Origin: Deroplatys truncata
Taxonomy: Eukaryota > Arthropoda > Insecta > Mantodea > Mantidae
DNA: 64,000 nucleotides
Assembly (NCBI GenBank): GCA_030765065.1
Contig: CM060990.1
Location: 9,671,501 to 9,735,500 of the forward strand
Reading direction: 5' to 3'
The notes below the pieces were generated by a model. It ran no database searches, had not been told where the DNA came from, and saw only the letters and a program-made list of their open reading frames with translations. The translations under genes were made by a program, and so were the position numbers. Positions 55,227-64,000 of the stretch are shown piece by piece. Position 1 is the first letter of the stretch; every line of letters begins with the position of its first letter.

Positions 55227-55560
55227 AGCATGTATACCGGGCGAGATGACTCCGCAGTAACGTGTTATGCTCGCATTCGGGAGGTTCCGAGTTTGATTCC
55301 AGGTGCCACCCACTCTGACCATGGTTTTTTTTACGGTTTTCTCTAATTGACAAAGGCGAATTCTGGAGTGGTGTATTCTATCACGACTCACCTCCCGCCA
55401 TTTCATTTCATTTCCTTCATGTTTCAGGTTGACTCCCGGACTGTGGTTCGGTCGGAGTTGGATAGATGGTGCAGAGGCTTGCGCTTAGGAAATGTTTCCG
55501 CGGTCCCACTGGAGGGACGTTTCCGAGCGGCCTTCCGGTGGATGAGTGATCAAACCTGGA
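55227..55560 (+). repeat. tRNA-derived SINE, family C-like
   Basis: The head CGAGATGACTCCGCAGTAAC, with B box GAGTTTGATTCCAGG, is followed by the family C body (ACGGTTTTCTCTAATTG, GCGAATTCTGGAGTGGTG). Confidence 0.6.
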
Positions 55561-56114
55561 TCTGTTAAGGAACTCTCGCGTCTCTGTCGACTTGCGTCTG
55601 CTTCGCTCTGCAACCCGTGTGTTTGCTGCAGTTCCCTCACTTCATCCGTTTCTACCATAGGTATACGCACAATAGATCCCTTGAGAGCTGCAATACTAGG
55701 TGTCCCCACCGTTCACTAGTCCAAATCAAGTCCTAAACACGCATTTTCAGGTTATCGGCTCTCCTATTACTGAGCCACCGTAACGGACATCTGCAAGCGT
55801 GCAGTGAACTTCTTTCTTTAAATTTGTGTTTGTCTTTTAGGCTAATTACGATAACCGTGAATCAACTTATATGCTATATTTTTATCATGACTTTAATGTA
55901 TCTAAAAGGAAATCTGAGGGTAGGAATGATTAATTGTGACTTACTTTTTACTCTTTCCGTTCATTGATTGCCAGAAAATTACCAATAATATTGTGTGCAT
56001 ACAATTTGTGACAGCGTATTCTATGGAGGGGAAACTGGTATTTAAAAGGGTAGGAGGGGAATAATGTAGAGTACAAGTTTTACAGAAAGACAACTAGAAC
56101 AACAATGACAATTA

Positions 56115-56152
<38 letters not shown>

Positions 56153-56610
56153 TACATTGTGTGCTCTCCTCGAAAGACGGTTGTTGACGTAATTACTTAT
56201 CATTCGTTACTGATAATGATAACTTTTTATTTCTAGCACATGGCCACTAAAGTTTATTTGATATGATCCGACCAACCTGGATGCGGTATTAAACCAAAGT
56301 TCTGAGAACATTTGCTGCCTCTAGTGTCGCGGGAATCGACTAGCAGAATCATTCATATCTGTAGAACGACTTTAGTCATGCATTTTCGATCCAATATGAT
56401 ACAAATAAATAGAATACCGGTTACAATAGGAATTTTTTCTGTTCAACATCCAGAGCGCTTAACAGAAGTGCAATCTCTATGCAACAGAGAAACAGTTCTT
56501 TGCGGACGGATACCAAATACAATAATCTGCTAGCAGCTCATTGCCACATTTGGACAAGCACACACATACAACCAAAAACACAAGCATATACATATATACA
56601 TATTAATATA
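55561..56610. other. AT-rich noncoding stretch with (ATT)n
   Basis: I see no gene. An ATT microsatellite lies at about 56117-56152. Confidence 0.4.
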
Positions 56611-58607
56611 CCGCGTGAGCCTTCTCGTCCTGCGGATTGGTAACTAGGCAATCCTACATTCTACCGCGATGTGAAATGCAGGTGCTGACACCAAATTCAC
56701 CAGCGCGTTGATTAGGGCTACGGTGTTGCCCACTGTTAACGTGATCTAGTAGTGCAAACGTTAACACCCTGGAACGCCAGGGTGAAAGTTGTAAGTTAAA
56801 ATCACGCCTGCGAATAAATGTGTCTTTTCATTCATTTCTTTTCATGTTTTGAGACTGTTCTAACAAATCATTATTTCTTTCCGAATGCACCAGAAAGTGG
56901 ATTTTCCTGTAAATACGAAGCTGGAGCCGTTCGTGCACACTGTGAAACAATGCTCTCGAATACAGAGTATCTGGACATGCTGTTAGTATAAGAGGAAGCG
57001 AAGCAGAATACAACGGAGGCACGTCGTCTATATCAACAAAGGTTTCGGCAGAGAACACTTCCTACAGATCACACGTTTTTGCGAGTTGCGAACCGCCTTC
57101 TGGAATCAGGAACAGTGCACAAGACACCACATGCACGAAGAGATCACCCTATCTGTGACCAAGCAACGACGGTTCGTGTGACTGACTATGTAGTACGAGG
57201 GACATTCACAGGCATTTCAATATTAGCCAATCTTCCGCTTGGAGAATACTACATCATACAAAGTTTCACCCTTATCATCTTCCACTACATCAGGAGCTAA
57301 TGCAGCCGGACCACGGGCGGAGAGTGGCGTTCGCTAGGTAGATTATACGACAAGCTGAACAAAATCCACATTTTTGGCAACTGTGTTATTTACAGGCGAA
57401 GCAGGGTTCCACAATACAGGCGATGTAAATTGCCACAACATACATTACTGGAGCACTATAAACCCACATTGTATGCTAGAGACGGCCTTACAAGTCCGAT
57501 GGGTTTCAACGTTTGGCTGGTATATTCGGTGATCATCTAAGAGGCCCGTATTTAATGAGGACCAACTCACTGGGAATTGATAGACCCACTTCCTACAACA
57601 CCAGCTGCCTACTCTACGGAATGAAGTGCCGTTTCGGAAGCGACTAACTATGTGGTAACAACATGATGGGGCACCAGCTCATACGGCCCGTCGTGTAACG
57701 GCTTATCTCGATGCCACCTGCTCTGAGCGATGGTTCGGACGGCATGTATCAATAGGGTGGCCAGCACGCTCACCAGATCTAACAACACTAGATTTATTCT
57801 TATGGCGTTATCTTAAAGATATCGTGTACCAGGAGTGGTCAATGACCCCACAACAGTTCAGGGAGCGTATTATCTTAGCTTGCCGTGACATCACACCGGC
57901 CATGTTGCGCCGGGTTAGGCTGACGATGATGTTAGACTGAGATCTTGCATCTGCCGGCATGCTGCTCAGTTCGAACATCTATTACAACCACATGGAGCAA
58001 ACGGGAAATTGTAAAGATTTATCTATGTGATAGTCCGACACGATGTTAGTCAATGTTAAATGCACTACTTTGGAAACCAGATATGGGCTTGAAAATGTTA
58101 TCTGGTTTGTACGTACATAGTGCGTTTTGTAAATTCTCAGAACAGTTTATTGGATTTCTTTTGTATGAAAGAATAGCTTTAAATAGTAAAATATTATTTA
58201 ATGATGCCTCATGTTTGTAAATTAAAATGCTATGTTATATGCATTTATTTATGATATGGTTTAAAGCATTTTCCAACTAGTAACTCTTTGTGTTTTAATG
58301 AAATTCACATAATTACACTAATTAAGTGAAACGGTACCTCCCGGTCAAAATATCAGTTCTCGTTAAATTTACTAAACATAAAAACTACCTTCAATTAACA
58401 GTACTCGAACCTGGGAACTTCACCATTGAAGGCCAACGCGCACATTGTTGCGCTACCAGTGCATTTCACTGCGCGCACACCGGTGCAGAGCAGTCGTTTC
58501 GGCTGAAATTGATACGACGTGATGCAGTGGACAGTGTTTACGGCGTAGCCTGTACAATACCGCGACTGCATAGCTTCTCAATTCGCAGACTGAGGAGACT
58601 CCTCCGG
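56611..58607 (+). mobile_element. Tc1/mariner-superfamily-like transposon, copy 1 (decayed)
   Basis: Imperfect inverted termini begin CCGCGTGAGCCTTCTCGTCC at 56611. On the other strand from 58607 they begin CCGGAGGAGTCTCCTCAGTC. Both run on to CTGCGnATTG. TA dinucleotides flank both ends (56609-56610 and 58608-58609), consistent with TA target duplication. The interior holds a broken transposase. The last 280 bp also occur at the end of copy 2 (62568 onward). Confidence 0.7.
56950..57940 (+). pseudogene. DUF4817-type DD(E/D) transposase, copy 1
   Basis: The ATG at 56950 starts a helix-turn-helix region that contains a TAA after about 13 codons and then RRLYQQRFRQRTLPTDHTF and RVANRLLESGTV. 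After several shifts the catalytic part keeps a QHDGAPAHTA-like segment near 57660 and WPARSPDLTTLDFFLW with LKDIVYQEW near 57750-57840. The frame ends at TGA near 57938. Multiple lesions make it non-coding. Confidence 0.7.
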
Positions 58608-58617
58608 TACACACACA

Positions 58618-58618
58618 C

Positions 58619-58668
<50 letters not shown>
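58618..58668. repeat. (TA)n microsatellite
   Basis: About 50 bases of TA repeat, just outside the right end of transposon copy 1. The 115-codon frame here ends in it and is spurious. Confidence 0.9.
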
Positions 58669-58672
<4 letters not shown>

Positions 58673-59899
58673 ATAAGTGTTGTCATAATCTCAAGTTTCA
58701 CAGAAGAGATTTAGTGGGTGAGGCCGTAAGCATTAAATAGGCGAGTCTTTAAGTTGCGTAAAGGCTAGTAGAATGCACATACATTAATACTCAAAGCGGA
58801 AACGCTTTCAAATGACCACAGTCTCCTCCAGAACGTTAGTCGCCTTTGATTTGGCTTGCAAAACCTGAAAATAAGTACACGATCCGCGCTGCCAAATAAT
58901 GCTTCAATGCTCTAGTTCCCTCTAAAAACATTGTCCGTCCCGAACAACCGCTGACTAAAAACTGTTTATTGAAAGTCGGGATCTAGTCGCCGTTGTGTTT
59001 AAGCAAAAAATATTCTATGCCTCAGTACGCTTTACCCAAATTTCTATAACGAATACGTGGAGGTTGCCTACGTGTTGAGTCGTGCTGGATTTTAAGGCAA
59101 TGTTCTAAATATTAATGTTTCATATCGAATGTTGGATGACTTTCTAGTACTCCTCAGAAGGAAGCTGTCTTGTACCACTGTTTTGTACATCCATAATGTT
59201 ATAAAGCATATAAACCGAAAAACTTATTCAAATTTTCTCCGAGAGCTGCCAAGAAAATAATGCGGTAAACGGCATTTTAAAAAAGTGCGTTAACAAATCA
59301 GTATATTATTACTTCGTATATGCTTTTACTTAATGAATTTGGAAGGAATTCTATTTGCGCAATCGTTTGCATATAACCACTCTTACAAAACTAGTCAGAA
59401 TAGATGAAATGTTTTAAATGTGATCTATTTCAAAGTACTCCTGAAGTGATATCATGGGCTGAGTGCAGAATTGCATACGGTCAGCAAACCCATTCCTTCG
59501 GTCGCTTTCACAACAACATTTAAATCAAGTAACTACTCGACTAATCCCAAAGATCTCCCAGGATGAGAGAAATCCTATTCCGGTACTGGGTATCGAAAGC
59601 AGGCCTCTTCAAGTCGAATTTACCAACTCTACAGAATCTGGGTAATCAAATTATAGGGATTGCTGTGGTAGCATTTGTGACACGAGTAATGGAGGTTATG
59701 TGGATGATCTGAAGCCAAAGCAATGTCCTTATTACCGCCGGTTAAAGAGGTACGAACGAAGTAATGCCAGCATCTGAGGAAGCGAGTACAGCAAAGCAAA
59801 TTATAACAGACAAGAGAATATGGCTGGTTATGGTACAGTTTCAGCATGATGTTCTTTCTGCTAACTACATTGCTCATCAAACCTGCAGTGGCTGCTGGC
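58669..59899. other. AT-rich noncoding stretch
   Basis: I see no gene or known element. Confidence 0.35.
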
Positions 59900-60010
59900 T
59901 GCAGTCATTAAAGCACGGACGCGTTAATGGGAGGTCCGTGGTTCAGATCCTGCCACGATCGTCCAATACACTGGTAACAATCAGCGCTATGGCAGGGTTG
60001 TGTACACAGA
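59900..60010 (+). repeat. Degraded tRNA-like SINE head
   Basis: B-box-like GTGGTTCAGATCCTGCC is preceded by GGAGGTCC. The A box is weak (AAAGCACGGACGCGTTAATG). It is probably an old SINE. Confidence 0.4.
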
Positions 60011-61017
60011 AGACGCCGTCCATTTTCCTCTACCGCCGCATTACTGTATTTAGTTCATAAAATCAGTCAGAAATCATAGTTTGAACATTAATTTACTTAT
60101 GAAAATGTACCCACAGCAAGGTTTGTACTCTCCTGGGTATTGTTTATTTGCACCCTCGTCCGATTGGTCTTTCAGTGGAGAGCCCTAAGGCCATTATTTT
60201 TGTTAAAATAAGATCCGTGATATCTGCCATAACTCTGAAAGGTATCTCATAACATGTTTAGACGTTGTATATGAATGTTACATATTTACATACATGTGCC
60301 TTTTGTTTTAGAAATGAACTATTCCTAAGTCAAACAGATGAAAAATTAGCTAATTATACTGCAAACAGCGTTCCTGCTGTTCAAGATTCAATACCAAATA
60401 GCAAATAAATGTGTGATTGTATAGTTAAAATAACCACAACAATGTTTATGCAAACACTTTTCGGGAATATCTTAAATTTTGTGGCTTCCATCACTTTTAT
60501 GAAATTTTTGGTGGGGTAGAAGAACTACCTCACATTTAGTGGCAGAGATGCTCGAAACACTTGAAACAGCTAAACTTACTCTCAGAGTAAGGTACTGATA
60601 AAATATACTATACAGTTGGGAACTTATTTTCGAGTACGCTCAGTAACGCGTGGCTCTCAGATATGTCTGCCATTAACATTTATGCTACTCGTCCAAGAGC
60701 GCACCAATCTTAAATTGGAATCTTCTAGTTCTGTGTTTGTGATAATCATCCTACTATGCTCCAGGTCCTATTGTTCCCTCCTTAAGAGGACTTTAGCTGC
60801 AGTTTTGTATGCACAACTAACTTACAGTCTGCAGAAGACGATTAAAGAGCCAGAAAGCACGTTACTTGGCGGCTTGTGGTATTGTCTGGGTTTTTGTGGC
60901 CCTCCATCGCAGAGCTGTTACAAATTATCCAGCAAAGCTTTACTTCATTGAGATTTCGTTTCCACTTACCAGCACCATGCTTATATTATTGCTAATTTCG
61001 ATATCGCCTCCTGCTGG
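60011..61017. other. AT-rich noncoding stretch
   Basis: I see no gene or known element. Confidence 0.35.
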
Positions 61018-61320
61018 GGACGTGCGGGGTGGCGCAGTGGTTTCAATTCCGGCTGTCGTACTGAGGGTCCGGCGTTCGAATCCCGGTGGCGATTATCAGT
61101 CGGATTTATCGACGTCTTCACCTCTGACTTTCTCATGCGAAGTATCCCCAAGGCCCAACGTGGTTCGAGTCCACGGTAAAAGCTGTAGGTCCCCTCATTC
61201 CACCGCCATCCTCATCGTCCTACCATCGGAGGCAACGGACTCCGCCCGCTGGGTACCTCCACCTCAGAAATGGGTTCAGTCATCGCTTGGTGGAATGAGG
61301 TAAACCGCGAAGGTCATAGG
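61018..61320 (+). repeat. tRNA-derived SINE, family D
   Basis: A box GTGGCGCAGTGGTTTCAA and B box GCGTTCGAATCCCGG have good spacing. The body (ATCAGTCGGATTTATCGACG, GTCCCCTCATTCCACC) differs from families A-C. Confidence 0.65.
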
Positions 61321-62567
61321 TCATATGGGGAGCGTAAGAAATGACGCATTGTCTAACACATATCCACCTTTTAACCCTTATGAAGGATAATTGTTGTGTC
61401 AGAATGCTCTATTGTTATTTTTGTATTAAAAAAGATGTTTCAAGCAACGTTTTAATATATTTTATTGTAACTCGCAGTAAAACTTAACTCTTGTTATAAA
61501 GAAAACATTCATATATGGAAATTAAACAAGAAAAGTACGCACTATTATGAAAAGTAATGTATCATCCATAATATTTATAAGTTGAACTGAAGAACATTTT
61601 TGTTAGATTCCCTAGATATGATTCATTACCATCAATAATTTCTTGAATGCTCACTAAAAACACAACAAACTGAAACTTTGCAAATATCGCAAAATTGCAC
61701 TGTCCATACAATTATATTAATTATCATGAGCTAAAATGCCTATATCACTGTAGATTTATTTTTGAAGGCAAATAAATAGTACGATACTCTAAAAAGAGAT
61801 AGATTTTAAGGCTAATTTACACCTCACAAATTTTCTAGCCCTCTTCAACAGCACATGGCCGGAAATTATTTACCTCGCTTCAGCTCTTTTCCTCTCTTCA
61901 GTGTTACTGCGTATCATTGGAAAGAAAGGAAGATAGTACGTTTTTTATCTTCGAGGCGGGAACCTTTGGATTATCTGATACTGAAGGCTACGTCCAGAGG
62001 CAGGCTGGCTCGGCGCGTCGGTGTCTCTGGTCTCACAGGAAGTTCCCTCGTCCCGGCGTTGCATCTGCTTCAGCTCGCGTTCTCCGTTGAATGCTGATGT
62101 TATCAAATTTGCCCTGGATACGTATATCTCAGTGGAGGGACAAGCATCTTCGCTTACAGGACAGATAAACGGTAAAGAAGACGGACTGGAAACTTCAAGA
62201 TGTGATGACACACACACGTACTAGTAGATTATAAGCTGTATTTACTTTAAACACTTCATGAATCAAGTTGTATTCTCTTTGAGCAGTTCATTCCACAGGT
62301 GCCATAGTTAATCTTCCTGGTGAACCTTTGTTTACGACCGTGAAGGGAATTTCACACTTATTAATCCACATGTATAATTCTGACTTAGGCGACAATGTTT
62401 CCTATTTACTGCGCGCGATAATACTCAGCACCTCCGCGGTCTAACTACACCGGAATTTCTAGATCGCCATTTTAACTTTACGCGGAATATTTTCTTAGCT
62501 TTTGCGTGTATTCTATGTGACTTCATGACATGACTCTGTACTAACAAGAAATCTTCATTGGTATATA
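61321..62567. other. AT-rich noncoding stretch
   Basis: I see no gene. The short frames at 61855-62224 have no recognisable domain. Confidence 0.35.
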
Positions 62568-64000
62568 CCGGGTGAGTCTTCTCAGCCTGCGGATTGAGAT
62601 GTTATACAGTCCCGACGTTGTACAGACTATGCCGTAAACACTGTCCACTGCATCGCGTCGTATCAATTTCGACCGAAATGACTGCTTTGCACCGGTATGC
62701 ATACAGTGACTTGCATTCGTAGCGCAACAGTGTGCGCGCTGGCCTTCAGTAGGAAGGTTCCAGTTTCAAATACTGCCACTTGAAGGTACTTTTTATGTTT
62801 AGTAAATTTAACGAGAACTGATATGTTGGCCGGGAAGTGCCGTTTCAATTAATTAGTGTAATTATGTGAATTTCATTAAAACACAAAGAGTTACTTGTTA
62901 GAAAATGCTTTAAGCCATATCATAAATAAATGTAGCAATTGTAACTTACAAACATGAGGCATCATTAAATAATATTTTACTATTTAAAGCTATTCCTTCA
63001 TACAAAAGAAATCCAATAAACTGTTCTGAGAATTTACAAAATGCAGTTTGTACATACAAACATTTGCAAGCCAATACCTGGTTTCCAAAGTAGTGCATTT
63101 AACAGTGACTATGACGTCTTGGCGGACTATCGGACAGATAAATCTTTACAATTTCCCGTTTGCTCCATGTGCTTGTAATAGATGTTCGAACTGACCAGCA
63201 TGCCGGCGGATGCAAAATCTCAATCTAACATCATCGCCAGCCTAACCCGGCGCAACATGGCCGGTGTGATGTCACGGCAAGCTAAGATGATGCGCTCCCT
63301 CAACTGTTGAGGGGTCATTGGCCGCTCCTGGTACATGATATCTTTAAGATAACCCCATAAGAAGAAAGCTAATGTTGTTGGATCTGGTGAGCGTGCTGGC
63401 CACCCTATTGGTCCATCCCGTCCGATCCATCGCCCAGGATAGGTGACATCGAGAAAAGCCGTTACACGACGGGCCGTATGAGCTGGTGCCCCATCATGTT
63501 GTTACCACATAGTTAGTCGCTTCCGCAACGGCACTTCATTCAGTAGATAAGGCAGCTGGCGTTGTACGAAGTGGGTCTTACAGTTCCCAGTGCACTGGTC
63601 ATCATTAAATACGGGCCTCGTAGATGATCACCGAATATACAGCCCAAATGTTGAAACGCCATCGCATTTATAAGGCCGCTTCTCGCATCCAATGTGGGTT
63701 TGCAGTGCTCCAGTAATAGATGTTTTACATGGCTTGTATTGTGGGACCCTGCTTCGTCTTTAAATAACACAGTTGCCAAGAACTGCGGATATTCTCCGGT
63801 TTGTGGTATGATTCACCTAGCGAACGCCACTCTCCGTCGATGGTCCGGAGCAGGTAAAAGTGGGAACTGCAGAACAATGGAGTACTGTTTTGATCAGAAC
63901 AATAGGTTTAATGACCCTTGGTTCTGTGCTGCCGACTCCCGCCCCCTGCTTTGTGGCCTGATCCGAGAAGGCGCTGACCACGACTCTCCTTTGTGCACTA
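62568..64000 (-). mobile_element. Tc1/mariner-superfamily-like transposon, copy 2 (inverted, truncated by window)
   Basis: It begins at CCGGGTGAGTCTTCTCAGCC after TATA at 62564-62567 and runs in the opposite orientation to copy 1. It shares the terminal 280 bp, the AT-rich 3' part (62840-63060) and the transposase gene. Homology to copy 1 is clear up to about 63843, then breaks off, probably at an insertion or deletion junction. The other end lies beyond 64000. Confidence 0.7.
63190..63835 (-). pseudogene. DUF4817-type transposase, copy 2 fragment
   Basis: The minus strand includes FKDEAGSHNTSHVKHLLLEH and FGDHLRGPYLM in the 63779-63540 frame. The SPDL-equivalent region lies downstream near 63390. 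Stops and shifts are present. The N-terminal half lies beyond the break at 63843 or is missing. Confidence 0.6.

Overview
The window is eukaryotic nuclear DNA with the repeat profile of an arthropod, probably an insect. It has satellite arrays, tRNA-derived SINEs, a chromodomain Polinton, Merlin, hAT, Tc1/mariner-type and gypsy elements, and long AT-rich stretches. I recognise no host protein-coding gene and no genuine tRNA or rRNA gene. The species cannot be named from this sequence.

Layout. Positions 1-446 carry the ends of an internally deleted hAT gene. Positions 447-17,240 are AT-rich, with scattered SINEs and a 34-bp tandem array (11.8-12.4 kb). Positions 17,240-23,830 are one satellite domain of related 80-93-bp units, interrupted at 18,834-21,502 by an apparently complete Merlin transposon with an uninterrupted 321-residue transposase. 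Positions 25,105-29,669 are a 58-bp satellite that resumes at 45,993-46,770. The 16.3-kb insert between the two halves is a Polinton/Maverick with terminal inverted repeats of about 570 bp. Positions 48,430-52,700 hold a decayed gypsy retrotransposon, 56,611-58,607 a decayed TA-flanked DD(E/D) transposon, and 62,568-64,000 a second copy in the opposite orientation that runs off the window.

The Polinton (29,676-45,986) has all its genes on the minus strand. In transcription order they are protein-primed DNA polymerase B, packaging ATPase, a pX-like protein, a conserved unknown, chromodomain integrase, minor capsid (penton-like), a pVI-like protein, major capsid, adenain-like protease, a spliced gene and four or five small genes. 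Most large genes carry nonsense or frameshift lesions, yet the two TIRs differ only slightly.

The most striking feature is that seven consecutive genes, from the pX-like protein to the protease, are joined by six stop/start overlaps (TGATG, ATGATG, ATGA, TAATG, TAATG, ATGA). A spliced leader region with two introns follows directly after the protease. I infer a polycistronic late transcript read by termination-reinitiation. The 2.3 kb between the polymerase gene and the right TIR has no convincing gene but holds a dense cluster of YY1/Pho-like CGCCATnTT motifs and CCAAT boxes, which could be its control region.
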